Source: an uncultured Collinsella sp.
Lineage (GTDB): Bacteria; Actinomycetota; Coriobacteriia; Coriobacteriales; Coriobacteriaceae
Direction of reading: 5' to 3'
NCBI GenBank assembly: GCA_900768435.1
Contig: CAAGCW010000003.1
Coordinates: forward strand, 62,001-126,000
Length of the DNA: 64,000 bases
Made by a program: the position numbers and the translations under genes. Below are positions 8,655-17,108 of this stretch, in pieces (position 1 is the stretch's first letter; every line of letters starts with the position of its first letter). Under the pieces are notes generated by a model. That model worked only from the letters and a program-made list of their open reading frames with translations. It did no database searches and was not told where the DNA came from.

Positions 8655-10445
8655 ATGGCAGCCTTGTTCACGACCCCCAAACGCAATGACACTACCGCCG
8701 GAACCCATGTTGCCGAACCCGACGTTCGCCGTCGCATAGGACTCGCGCACGACAGCTGGCGCCGCGTGACGCGCCGCATCGTCGTAGGCGCCGCGTGCGC
8801 GCTCACGGTGAGCTCGCTGCTCATGCCGAGCGTCTCGCTCGCGGCGGAATGGGTCAAGGTCGGCGAAACCAAATACAACGCCGGCACTGCGGCGGGCGAC
8901 GAGACCGGCACCTGGTCGTGGGACGGCGCCGACGACTTGAAGCTCAACAACTATAACGGCGGCGAGATCCAGGCCGCAGGCAAGCTCAACGTGAATTACT
9001 CGGGAAACAACATCGTCACTGCCGACTGGATCGAAGGCATCAAGGCTTCTCATGGCAAGAATGAGAACGCCGAGCTCAATATCCAAGGCGACGCGGGCAG
9101 CACGCTCAGCGTGACATCTACTGAGGACGCTATCCTCTCCACGGGTAATATCAACATCGACGGAGCCGGATCCATCAACGCCACGAGCGCTGGGTTTGAT
9201 GCCATCGACGCCGAGGGCGATCTCGCTATCAAAGGTTCGGGCAACGTCAACGCCACGGGCGTATCGGATGGCATCAGGGCAAACGGCAATATCACGATTG
9301 ACGACAGCGGGGCCGTCACCGCCAGGGCTACCAAGGACAAGGGTATCGGAACCGACAAGAACCTCACCATCAAGGGTGGCGGCACAGTCGAGGCAAGCTC
9401 AGCCGATGGTGAGGCCATTTGGAGCGGCGGCAACATCAATATCTCGGACGGCAGCCAGGTCAAGGCGAGCTCCGAGAAAGACGCCGCCGTCGAGGCCAAG
9501 GGCAGCCTCGCAGCCACAAACGCCTCCCTCAACGCAAACGGTGTTGAATATGGCGTCTATGCCCACAAGGGCATCACACTCGATCATGCAAACGTGACAG
9601 TCCGCGCAAGTAAAGGCAGATACGGTGACGCCATTGCCCTCTTCACCTACCAAGACGATATCGTCGTCAAGAACGGCTCCACCGTGGACGCGTTTGCGGA
9701 AGGCGAGGTTTCGGCTGCATTCTCCACCAGAAACGATCGACCCAACGAGGAGGGTGGCCACATCTACATCAGCGACTCCGTTGTCAAGGCCATAGCCCGC
9801 TATGTCGAGAACGGCGACGGCCCCATCCCCTACAGCGAAAACCAAGATGGTGAGACGAGCCCCGAGCCCCAAGGCGAGAACATCGGCATCATCGCCCAGA
9901 CCAGCGAGGGCGTCACACCCGCAGTCATCTCGATCATCCGCAGCAAGGTAACGGCCGAAGGAGATACAGCGGCAATCTTTGCCCGTGCCATGAGCGCTGA
10001 CGGCAAAACAATCGGCACCATCAAGATTGAGAACGCCGCCATCCAGACGCCCGAAGGCGGCAAGGTCATTGACTATCGCAAGCTCCGTGACGGCATCTAC
10101 GAGGCAGGCCAAGCCATCGGCACGGGCGACGCTGTGATCGACTCCCCCTATAACGAAGCTGTCGCCAAGAGCATGGTCATCGCACCTCCCGAGGTAGCCA
10201 AGCCGGAAGACCCCAAGCCCGACGAGACCAAGCCCGCAGAAAGCAAGCCCGCGGAGTCCAAGCAGAACCCCAAGCCTGAGGGCTCAAAGCCGACCAAGGC
10301 CGTTGCGGCTTCAATCACGAAAGCCAAGACTACCGGCGTGCTCGCGGCAACCGGCGACACCTCGGGTGCGGCCATCGTGGCAACCGTCCTTGCGGGAACA
10401 GCCGCTATCGCCGTAGGCACCATGGCGAGCCGCAAGCGCTCTTAG
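8655..10445 (+). CDS. LAxTG-anchored beta-helix surface protein B
   Basis: A tandem paralogue of surface protein A, 596 residues, with the same layout: start ATG 8655 after GGGAG, basic N-region, hydrophobic signal segment ending SLAA, beta-helix repeats, spacer, sorting signal LAATG (563-567), hydrophobic helix, and RKRS. The first 60 residues and the C-terminal 34 are the best conserved. The repeats and the region around residues 330-420 have drifted more, with a different charged spacer rich in KPE and KPAES. This pattern fits conserved secretion and anchoring with a diversifying exposed face, which is inference. It has its own copied promoter region and a separate terminator at 10503. Confidence 0.85.
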   Translation: MAALFTTPKRNDTTAGTHVAEPDVRRRIGLAHDSWRRVTRRIVVGAACALTVSSLLMPSVSLAAEWVKVGETKYNAGTAAGDETGTWSWDGADDLKLNNYNGGEIQAAGKLNVNYSGNNIVTADWIEGIKASHGKNENAELNIQGDAGSTLSVTSTEDAILSTGNINIDGAGSINATSAGFDAIDAEGDLAIKGSGNVNATGVSDGIRANGNITIDDSGAVTARATKDKGIGTDKNLTIKGGGTVEASSADGEAIWSGGNINISDGSQVKASSEKDAAVEAKGSLAATNASLNANGVEYGVYAHKGITLDHANVTVRASKGRYGDAIALFTYQDDIVVKNGSTVDAFAEGEVSAAFSTRNDRPNEEGGHIYISDSVVKAIARYVENGDGPIPYSENQDGETSPEPQGENIGIIAQTSEGVTPAVISIIRSKVTAEGDTAAIFARAMSADGKTIGTIKIENAAIQTPEGGKVIDYRKLRDGIYEAGQAIGTGDAVIDSPYNEAVAKSMVIAPPEVAKPEDPKPDETKPAESKPAESKQNPKPEGSKPTKAVAASITKAKTTGVLAATGDTSGAAIVATVLAGTAAIAVGTMASRKRS

Positions 10446-10502
10446 ACGCCTCTGCGCACATGGCAGCTCCCGCGAAGGCCCCGAGTCCCAGCACCGTTTA
10501 AC

Positions 10503-10541
10503 AACGCCACCGCCGAGCTCCCCTCCGGCGGTGGCGTTTTC
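10503..10541 (+). terminator. Terminator of surface protein B
   Basis: AACGCCACCGCCG (10503-10515) pairs perfectly with CGGCGGTGGCGTT (10526-10538), followed by TTCC. Confidence 0.85.
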
Positions 10542-10652
10542 CATATGCGTCCGCAGGGTATGCACGAGATTGTCTTTGGTCTAGCCCAACCTGCATGAGC
10601 CGGCGTGCGACAATGGGGGTCGTCGATATCACAACGCCGAGAGAAGCCCGTC

Positions 10653-11318
10653 ATGGAAGCGCATCAAAAGCAGATAACCGTTCATGCACAGCATGCCGAA
10701 AGCGCACCAGTCATCTATCTTCCCGTGGTCATGGGCGACGGCACGGAGGTTTATGAACGCTGCCGAGAGCTCAACTGCCCACCGTTCACCCTTGTCGCCA
10801 TTGGCGGACTCGATTGGAATCGTGAGCTGAGCCCCTGGGTATGCGACGGTACCGTGCGCGATGCCGAGCCCTTTGGTGGACAGGCCGCTGGTTTTCTTGA
10901 CGAGTTGTTGAAGCAGATAATCCCAGAGGCCGAATCATCGCTCCCGCAACCGCCCACCTGGCGCGGCGTTGCCGGCTACTCGTTGGCGGGCCTTTTTGCA
11001 CTGTGGGCACTTTGGCAAACAGATGTCTTTGAGCGCGCGGCGAGTGCATCGGGGTCGCTGTGGTTCCCCGGCTTTATCGACTACGCGCGCGAGCGCACGA
11101 TGACAGCTACGCCCGACGCCGTCTATCTGTCACTCGGCAAAAAGGAAACCAAGACGCCCAACCGCATGATGCGGCACGTACTCGACGATACGCGCGCGAT
11201 GGAAGAGCTGTTTATCGAGCGTGACATTCCAACAACGCTGGAGCTCAACCCCGGCAATCACTTTACCCAAACTGACCTGCGCATGGCACGCGGCATCCAC
11301 TGGATACTGACGCATTAA
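10653..11318 (+). CDS. Alpha/beta-hydrolase, esterase-D/enterochelin-esterase-like
   Basis: A 221-residue serine hydrolase of the alpha/beta fold, probably cytoplasmic since no signal peptide is seen. The nucleophile elbow is GYSLAG at about residues 108-113. NPGNHFT near residue 200 supplies the likely catalytic histidine. It most resembles the esterase D / siderophore-esterase-like group, but the true ester substrate is not evident. The ATG at 10653 is preferred over an in-frame ATG at 10605 because GAGAAG precedes it and the upstream extension is not family-like. It is monocistronic, between the terminator at 10503 and the bidirectional terminator at 11315. Confidence 0.75.
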   Translation: MEAHQKQITVHAQHAESAPVIYLPVVMGDGTEVYERCRELNCPPFTLVAIGGLDWNRELSPWVCDGTVRDAEPFGGQAAGFLDELLKQIIPEAESSLPQPPTWRGVAGYSLAGLFALWALWQTDVFERAASASGSLWFPGFIDYARERTMTATPDAVYLSLGKKETKTPNRMMRHVLDDTRAMEELFIERDIPTTLELNPGNHFTQTDLRMARGIHWILTH

Positions 11319-11360
11319 AAATGGCGTCCACGCGTACATACGCATGGACGCCATTTTTAA
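11315..11360. terminator. Bidirectional terminator
   Basis: AAAAATGGCGTCCA (11317-11330) pairs perfectly with TGGACGCCATTTTT (11345-11358). It serves the esterase on the + strand and uraA on the - strand. Confidence 0.9.
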
Positions 11361-11378
11361 TTTGGCTGAACGCAGCTG

Positions 11379-12713
11379 CTATTCAGCAGTCTCCTCAAGC
11401 TCGGAAGTATCGAACTCAAAGTCGTTACCGGGCAGGATGGCGTTGAGCACAATGCCCACCAGCGAGCCCACGGCAAGGCCCGAAAGCGAAATCGTCACGC
11501 CGCCCAGCTCCAGCACGATGGCGCCGGTGGTACTGTAGGCAATGCCGAGCGAAAGCACGAGCACCAGAGCCGCCACCAGCACGTTGCGGTTGTTCTGGAA
11601 ATCAACCTGGTTCTCGATGAGGTTGCGTACACCAACGGCGCTGATCATGCCGTAGAGCACGAGCGACACACCGCCGATAACGCACGCCGGCATGGCGGCA
11701 ATCACCGCAGCAAACTTGGGGCAGAACGAAAGCACAATGGCACAGCAGGCGGCAATGCGAATCACGCGCGGGTCGAACACGCGCGTCAGGGCAAGCACAC
11801 CGGTGTTCTCACCATACGTCGTATTGGCAGGGGCGCCAAAGAGCGATGCCAAGATAGTCGCCAGGCCATCGCCGAGCAGGGTACGGTGCAGACCGGGATC
11901 GGCAATGTAATTGCGTTCGCAGGTAGAGCCAATGGCGGAAATATCTCCAATGTGCTCAATCATGGTCGCAAAGGCCAGTGGCATGATGGTGATAATGGCC
12001 GTCGTGGCAAGACTGCTATCGAACTGCGGTCCAAAGAGCGCAAACACGGTGTTGTCCCACACGACGGGCAAGCCAACCCAGGGGGCGGCTGCGACGCCAG
12101 AGAAGTCGACCTCGCCCAGCGCGGCCGCAACGGCATAGCTCACCACAACGCCCAGCAGAATCGGCACGATCTTGACCATGCCGCGGCCCCAAATGTTGCA
12201 GATGATGATCACGGCAACGGCAATAGCAGCAACAAACCAGTTGGTCTGGCAGTTAGCAATGGCAGAGCTTGCCAGGATCAAGCCGATGGAAATGACGATG
12301 GGGCCAGTCACCACCGGCGGGAAGAAACGCATGACACGCTTGGCGCCAAAGGCGCGGAACAGGGCCGCAAGCACCGGATAGAGCAGGCCGGCACAAGCTA
12401 CGCCCAGGCAAGCGTAGGGCAAAAGCTCAGCCTCGCCGTTGGGCGCAATGGCGGCATAACCCGCGATAAAGGCAAACGAGGAGCCCAGGAACGCGGGCAC
12501 CTTACCGCGCGATAGAAAATGAAACAGCAGCGTGCCGATGCCGGCGAACAGAAGCGTCGCCGAAACGGAAAGGCCGGTGAGCACGGGCACGAGCACCGTG
12601 GCTCCGAACATCGCAAACATGTGTTGCAAACCCAACACAAACATGCGCGGGCGGCCGAGCGACGATGCATCGTAGATGGCATCGGTGACGGCGGGCGTCG
12701 AAGACTGGGACAT
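11379..12713 (-). CDS. uraA: UraA-type uracil permease (NCS2)
   Basis: A proton-coupled uracil (possibly xanthine) importer, 444 residues, with about 14 membrane segments. The ATG at 12713 is preceded by GAAAGGAC; a longer in-frame start at 12887 would add a non-family extension. Marks of the UraA branch are QHMFAMFGATVLVPVLTG near residue 30, SSFAFIAGY, the segment MIEHIGDISAIGS with its substrate-binding glutamate, and GAPANTTYGENTGVLALT. It differs clearly from the purine-type NCS2 permease at 5087. No PyrR site or uracil-sensing attenuator is recognised, although GCATATCG (12744) and CGATATGC (12791) could close a stem in its leader. Confidence 0.92.
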   Translation of the reverse strand: MSQSSTPAVTDAIYDASSLGRPRMFVLGLQHMFAMFGATVLVPVLTGLSVSATLLFAGIGTLLFHFLSRGKVPAFLGSSFAFIAGYAAIAPNGEAELLPYACLGVACAGLLYPVLAALFRAFGAKRVMRFFPPVVTGPIVISIGLILASSAIANCQTNWFVAAIAVAVIIICNIWGRGMVKIVPILLGVVVSYAVAAALGEVDFSGVAAAPWVGLPVVWDNTVFALFGPQFDSSLATTAIITIMPLAFATMIEHIGDISAIGSTCERNYIADPGLHRTLLGDGLATILASLFGAPANTTYGENTGVLALTRVFDPRVIRIAACCAIVLSFCPKFAAVIAAMPACVIGGVSLVLYGMISAVGVRNLIENQVDFQNNRNVLVAALVLVLSLGIAYSTTGAIVLELGGVTISLSGLAVGSLVGIVLNAILPGNDFEFDTSELEETAE

Positions 12714-12835
12714 GGAAGTCCTTTCGAATGGAAGGGCGATCAGGCATATCGGATAACCTGCCCGAACGATACGATCCGAACCATTGTACGCGATATGCAG
12801 TACCTCGCACGCGCCGCCACCTGCAAACGCTAGCG

Positions 12836-13969
12836 CTATTTCCAAACGCGCTCGGCAATACGCCTGACCAGCGCAATCTTTGCCCACTGCTCGTCCTCGG
12901 TCAGCTTATTGCCAATCTCGCAGCTGGCAAAGCCACACTGCGGAGACAGATACAGGTTCTCGAGCGGCACGTACTTTGCCGCCTCGCGGATGCGCTCGAC
13001 GATAACATCCTCGTTCTCGAGCTCTGCCGCCTTGGTGGTCACCAAGCCCAGCACGACCTTCTTGCCGGGAGCAACGTACTTGAGCGGCTCAAAACCACCG
13101 GCGCGGGGCGTGTCGAACTCCAGATAGAACGCGTCAACGTCCTCATGCGCAAACAGGTACGGCGCGATGGGGTCGTAGCCGCCCTCAAAAGCGTAGGTGG
13201 AGTGGTAGTTGCCACGGCATACATGCGTGTTGATAACCAGATCGTCGGGCTTGCCCTCGATGGCGGCATTGTTGAGCGCCACGCCCAGCTCGCTTACCTT
13301 TTGCAGGTCGATCGGGCTCATGCCGGTTTTGGCAACAAAATCGGTATCGCAGTAGATGCCCCAGGTGCAGTCATCAAACTGGATGTTGCGGCAGCCCGCG
13401 GCATACAGGTCAGCAATCACGGTGCGGTATGCTGCGGCAATGGCATCGACGAGCTCTTCGTCGGTCTTGTAGACGGCGTGCAGACTCTCCTGCTGGCCAT
13501 CGCAGCGGTCGAGTGTGACTTCGGAGAACGTCTGGATCGGCGCCGGAATGGTCTGGCGCGCGACCTGGCCCTCTCCCTCGAGCGACTTGATAAATTTGAA
13601 GTGCTCGACGAACGGATGATTCTCGCCGCTAATGGGACCGGTTACCACGGCGGTGTCGGCGGTAGTCTCCTCATCGTGGAACATGTAGCCCGTGCGCGAG
13701 GCGCGGCGCTCAATGCCGTTGAGGCCCCACATAAAATCGAGGTGCCAGTAGCTGCGGCGGAACTCGCCATCGGTTATTACCTGCAGGCCGGCAGCCTTCT
13801 GCTTGGCCACTAAGTCGCGGATGGCCTCGTCCTCGACGGCCTTAAGGCCGGAAGCGTCGAGTTTACCCGCGACATAGGCGGCACGGGCGTCCTTTACAGC
13901 CTGCGGACGAAGAAAACTGCCGACGATATCGGCACGAAACGGCGCGTTCGGTTGAATCGAAGTGCTCAT
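12836..13969 (-). CDS. MetE-like methyltransferase (YxjG family)
   Basis: A cobalamin-independent methionine synthase-like protein of 377 residues, corresponding to the C-terminal catalytic half of MetE. It probably transfers a methyl group to homocysteine or a related thiol. Zinc ligands of the family are recognisable: HVC (in NTHVCRGN), a glutamate in YLEFD, and the cysteine in SPQCGFAS. The ATG at 13969 is preceded by GGGAG; a start at 13987 is less well placed. A LysR regulator lies 155 bp upstream on the same strand, with an inverted repeat between them. The methyl donor for such short MetE relatives is not settled, so a methionine-salvage role is inference. Confidence 0.85.
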   Translation of the reverse strand: MSTSIQPNAPFRADIVGSFLRPQAVKDARAAYVAGKLDASGLKAVEDEAIRDLVAKQKAAGLQVITDGEFRRSYWHLDFMWGLNGIERRASRTGYMFHDEETTADTAVVTGPISGENHPFVEHFKFIKSLEGEGQVARQTIPAPIQTFSEVTLDRCDGQQESLHAVYKTDEELVDAIAAAYRTVIADLYAAGCRNIQFDDCTWGIYCDTDFVAKTGMSPIDLQKVSELGVALNNAAIEGKPDDLVINTHVCRGNYHSTYAFEGGYDPIAPYLFAHEDVDAFYLEFDTPRAGGFEPLKYVAPGKKVVLGLVTTKAAELENEDVIVERIREAAKYVPLENLYLSPQCGFASCEIGNKLTEDEQWAKIALVRRIAERVWK

Positions 13970-14056
13970 AGATATCTCCCTTTGCATTGGTTGCTTTACT
14001 GGGACAGAGTATGAGCGCTCATATGGACATCGTAAAATATATGTTTATAACAGTTT

Positions 14057-14077
14057 GATATAGATGCTTCCTATATC
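14057..14077. promoter_or_regulatory. Candidate LysR-type operator
   Basis: GATATAG and CTATATC form an inverted repeat with a 7-bp gap, flanked on both sides by CAGTTT. It lies between the LysR gene (ends 14125) and the MetE-like gene (starts 13969). Size and symmetry suit a LysR-family site controlling the methyltransferase. Confidence 0.55.
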
Positions 14078-14124
14078 AGTTTGGACTGCCATAAAGAGAT
14101 TTGACCCGTGCAGAACGCAGCAGT

Positions 14125-15021
14125 CTAGATGTGCTGACGAATCGCTTCGATATAGGCCTGCCCGTAGCGCGTAAGTGTCGTGTTCTTGCGCGTGATGATG
14201 CCGATCTCCATGTACTCGTCTACATCGAGCGGAATGGAGATAATGCCGGGGCCGTTGAGTTCATGGCTGATCACGCCCGAACAAACCGTGTAGCCGTTAA
14301 GGCCCATGGCCAGATTGAACAACGTCGCACGGTCGCGCACGCGGATATTCTTGCGACGCTCAAAGGTCGAGGTCAGTTCCTCGGAATAATAAAACGAGTT
14401 ATAGCTGCCCTGCTCATAGGACAGGAACGGGTAGTCCTCGAGATCTTCGAGCGTCACGCTGGCGTGGTCCGCCAGCGGATGGTCGGAGCACACAAAGACA
14501 TGCGGCGTAGCGCAGAAGAGTCCTTCGAATACGAGCTCGTTGGCCGCCAGCATGCGCTCGATGACCTCGCGATTGTGCTCCGACAGATACAGGATGCCGA
14601 GCTCGCTTTTCATATGCGCGACGTCCTCGATAATCTCGTGGGTCTGCTCCTCGCGCAGGGTAAAGTCGTAGCGCGCGGCATCGAACTCGCGGATCACATC
14701 GACAAATGCATTAACGGCAAAGGAATAATGCTGGCAGCTCACACTAAAGTGCGGCACCTGCTCGGACGTGCCCTTGTACTTGCCTTCAAGCAGATCGGCC
14801 TGGTCGAGCACCTGTCGCGCGTAGCCCAAGAAGGTCTCGCCCTCCTCGGACACAATGACACCCTTGTTGGTGCGCTCAAAGATATGCACACCCATCTCGT
14901 TTTCGAGATCGCGAATCGATGCGGTGATCGAAGGCTGCGACACAAAGAGCCGGCGCGAGGCCTCGGTGATGCTGCCGCATTCGGCAACTTTGACGACATA
15001 CCTGAGCTGCTGAAGCTTCAT
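14125..15021 (-). CDS. LysR-family regulator, probably of the MetE-like gene
   Basis: A 298-residue LysR-type transcription factor. The N-terminal winged helix contains GSITEASRRLFVSQPSITAS, and the rest is the two-lobed effector domain. The start ATG 15021 follows GGGAGG. The effector domain resembles the CysB/CmbR/MetR-like sulfur regulators of Gram-positives. The gene order (regulator, operator-like repeat, MetE-like enzyme) points to control by a sulfur metabolite; this is inference. It starts 10 bp after the HAD phosphatase ends and is probably co-transcribed with it. Confidence 0.88.
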   Translation of the reverse strand: MKLQQLRYVVKVAECGSITEASRRLFVSQPSITASIRDLENEMGVHIFERTNKGVIVSEEGETFLGYARQVLDQADLLEGKYKGTSEQVPHFSVSCQHYSFAVNAFVDVIREFDAARYDFTLREEQTHEIIEDVAHMKSELGILYLSEHNREVIERMLAANELVFEGLFCATPHVFVCSDHPLADHASVTLEDLEDYPFLSYEQGSYNSFYYSEELTSTFERRKNIRVRDRATLFNLAMGLNGYTVCSGVISHELNGPGIISIPLDVDEYMEIGIITRKNTTLTRYGQAYIEAIRQHI

Positions 15022-15031
15022 AGCGCCCTCC

Positions 15032-15940
15032 CTAGACGTTCGTGACGTCGAAACCCGTCGCATCCATCTGACGCATAAACGGCGGCATCTCCCCCGTCGC
15101 GGCGCAGGCGGCAATCTGATGCAGAGCCCCAGCGACCGCATCGTCTACCGCAGCGCCGATATGCCAGCGCGCGGCAGCCGTGACAGCCTCGTTGGCATTG
15201 GCGACTGCAACGGAGTTGGGAACGGCATCGATCATGGGCAGATCGTTATCGGAATCACCGAATACGGCCACCTCGTCGAGCGTCAGGTCCAAAGCGCGTG
15301 CCAGCTCCAGCGCGGCGCAACCCTTGTCCCAACCTGCTGGAAGGATATCGAACAGGCGCACACGATTGTTGGGAAACACGAGTGAGAGCTCCGGTACCTC
15401 AGCGGCAACGCGCTCACGTAGCTCCTCGAGCTCCTCACGCGAGCGGGCGCTCCAGATATTCGCCTTGTATACCGGGGCATCATCGACAGCGGGACGGCAC
15501 GGAGCCTCTTCGCCTTTGAGCCATGCGTTGCCGCCCGACTCCATGGCGCGACGCACGCGCTCGGGGTCGCTCGTCACGCAATAGGCATCGTTATCCCAAA
15601 AGTCATCACCCAGACGGTAGACCTTCAAATAGGTATCGTCGGTCTCTTGCTCGAGGTAATCGGCCAGACGCATCAGGGCATCGTTGTCGGTCGCGCGCGA
15701 AGCGACCGCCTGACCGTCGACAAACATGACTTGGCCGTTGCAGAACGCACCGGTCGAAAAGCACTCGGAACGATTTTTGAACATCCAGCCCATCGCGGAC
15801 GGCTGGCGACCCGAAACCGGGCCAAAGTGCAGACCCGCCGCCTGCATGGCATGAATACCCTCAATGGCGTAGTCACTGGCGCCGTCATGCCCGGCTGGAA
15901 TCAGCGTATCGTCCATATCGGTCAGCACAAGTTTGATCAT
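15032..15940 (-). CDS. HAD-superfamily phosphatase, Cof type
   Basis: A 302-residue cytoplasmic phosphatase of the Cof/YbjI branch of the HAD superfamily, likely acting on sugar phosphates or flavin/pyridoxal-type phosphates. Motif I is DMDDTLI (about 8-14), carrying the nucleophile and acid/base aspartates. Motif IV is FGDSDNDLPM near residue 232. A large type IIB cap lies between them. ATG 15940 with GAGGGGAC upstream is the start; longer in-frame extensions run through repeat DNA and are rejected. It sits just ahead of the LysR gene. Confidence 0.88.
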   Translation of the reverse strand: MIKLVLTDMDDTLIPAGHDGASDYAIEGIHAMQAAGLHFGPVSGRQPSAMGWMFKNRSECFSTGAFCNGQVMFVDGQAVASRATDNDALMRLADYLEQETDDTYLKVYRLGDDFWDNDAYCVTSDPERVRRAMESGGNAWLKGEEAPCRPAVDDAPVYKANIWSARSREELEELRERVAAEVPELSLVFPNNRVRLFDILPAGWDKGCAALELARALDLTLDEVAVFGDSDNDLPMIDAVPNSVAVANANEAVTAAARWHIGAAVDDAVAGALHQIAACAATGEMPPFMRQMDATGFDVTNV

Positions 15941-15980
15941 AAGGTCCCCTCGGTCATTCTTTATCCCGTCTATTGTAACG

Positions 15981-16015
15981 ACCTGCCAATAAGGGACAGG
16001 TTTATCTTGGCAGGT
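15981..16015. repeat. Hairpin element, CCTGCC-arm type, copy 1
   Basis: A 35-bp element with arms ACCTGCCAA and TTGGCAGGT and the inner core AAGGGACAGG. It forms an inverted pair with 16048-16082: copy 1 matches the reverse complement of copy 2 at all but two positions of the 33-bp core unit. Confidence 0.8.
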
Positions 16016-16047
16016 TTTATCTGGGAAAATGCAGCGCCCCTGTTGCC

Positions 16048-16082
16048 ACCTGCCAAAATAAACCTGTCCCATATTGGCAGGT
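16048..16082. repeat. Hairpin element, CCTGCC-arm type, copy 2
   Basis: Same arms as copy 1 but the opposite orientation, with inner core AACCTGTCCC. The pair with 15981-16015 could fold into one long hairpin, like a miniature inverted-repeat element. A third copy lies at 36418-36452. Confidence 0.8.
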
Positions 16083-16108
16083 GCGCTAGTATAGGGAACA
16101 ACAGATTC

Positions 16109-16203
16109 GATGCGGGAGTGCCGGCGGTGCAAACCACAAGGCTGAGAGGGCATAGGGCCCAATCCTTTGAACCTGTCAGTTAATGCTGGCGTAGGGAGCA
16201 TGC
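16109..16203 (+). promoter_or_regulatory. TPP riboswitch (THI element)
   Basis: The conserved TPP aptamer elements occur in order: GGGAGTGCC, GGCTGAGAGGG, then GAACCTG and TTAATGCTGGCGTAGGGA. ATGC (16110-16113) can pair with GCAT (16198-16201) to close helix P1. It precedes thiM and a perfect terminator hairpin, so thiamine pyrophosphate should reduce transcription of the thiM operon. Confidence 0.95.
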
Positions 16204-16213
16204 CGCCTTTACA

Positions 16214-16244
16214 GGGGCGCTGTCTATGCACAGCGCCCCTTTTC
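16214..16244 (+). terminator. TPP-controlled intrinsic terminator
   Basis: GGGGCGCTGT (16214-16223) pairs perfectly with ACAGCGCCCC (16230-16239), followed by TTTTC. It lies 11 bases after the TPP aptamer and ends 22 bases before the thiM start, so it is the expression platform. Confidence 0.9.
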
Positions 16245-16265
16245 TATGCCAAGGAGGCATGTGCA

Positions 16266-17105
16266 GTGATTGATTCGGAACAGCTTAAGCAACATATGGT
16301 CAAGGCCGTAGAGGAGATTCGAGCCACCAATCCGATGGCCGGCTCCATCACCAACACGGTGACGATCGACTTTGTCGCCAACGCGCAGCTCGCCGTGGGC
16401 GGTTCGGCCGCCATGGTCTATCTGCCCGACGAGGGCGAGGCGCTCGTTGCCGGCGGCGGCGCCATCTATCTCAACATGGGCACGCTCTTCCCCATCTACG
16501 AGCAGACGATTCCCCGCGCGGCCAAGGCGGCACACGACGCCGGCAAGCCCTGGGTGCTCGATCCGGTGGGTCTGGGCATCGGTAGCCTGCGCACCCAGCT
16601 GGTAAACGAGCTCAAGCAGTACAAGCCCGCCATCGTACGCGGCAACGCCTCCGAGATCATCGCACTCTCCGGCCTGTGGGGTCTTGAGGGCGAGTCGGCC
16701 GATCTGAGCCGCGTACGTGGTGTCGATACCACCGACACGGTCGACGCCGCCCGCGATGCCGCCGTGGCGCTCGCTCGCTACACCGGCGGCGCCGTTGTGG
16801 TCTCGGGCGAAGTCGACCTGATTACCGAGGGCACGACCGTGGCCAAATCCCACGGCGGCAGCCCGCTCATGTCCAAGATCACCGGCTGCGGTTGCTCGCA
16901 GGGCGGCGTGCTGGCCGTGTACGCCTGTGCTACCGATCCGTTTACGGCAGCAGTCTGCGGCACCGCCGTCTACAACGTCGCCGGCACGCGTGCCGCCGCC
17001 GTCGCCGATGCCCCGGCAAGCTTTAAGGTCGCCTTTATCGACGAGCTCTACCGCGCAACCGCCCAGGATATTGCCGACAACCGACTCGAGCTCGAGGAGG
17101 CATAA
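16266..17105 (+). CDS. thiM: Hydroxyethylthiazole kinase ThiM
   Basis: Phosphorylates 4-methyl-5-hydroxyethylthiazole in thiamine salvage. 279 residues, usual for the family. The start is GTG 16266, eight bases after AAGGAGG. Ribokinase-like motifs include the substrate-binding NPMAGSITNTVTIDFVAN near residue 20, VLDPVGLGIG around 98-107, and the anion-hole segment KITGCGCSQGG near residue 203. GCGC replaces the more usual GTGC, but the catalytic cysteine/glycine arrangement is kept. It is the first gene of a tight operon and is controlled by the TPP riboswitch. Confidence 0.96.
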   Translation: MIDSEQLKQHMVKAVEEIRATNPMAGSITNTVTIDFVANAQLAVGGSAAMVYLPDEGEALVAGGGAIYLNMGTLFPIYEQTIPRAAKAAHDAGKPWVLDPVGLGIGSLRTQLVNELKQYKPAIVRGNASEIIALSGLWGLEGESADLSRVRGVDTTDTVDAARDAAVALARYTGGAVVVSGEVDLITEGTTVAKSHGGSPLMSKITGCGCSQGGVLAVYACATDPFTAAVCGTAVYNVAGTRAAAVADAPASFKVAFIDELYRATAQDIADNRLELEEA

Positions 17106-17108
17106 GCC

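Larger units (their letters stand above)
8405..10455 (+). repeat. Tandem duplication, unit 2
   Basis: The second copy of the unit at 6355-8404 carries surface protein B. The ends match approximately: TTCGCACAGG at 8391 in unit 1 corresponds to TGCGCACATGG at 10453 in unit 2. The exact 3' boundary is uncertain by some tens of bases. Confidence 0.8.
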
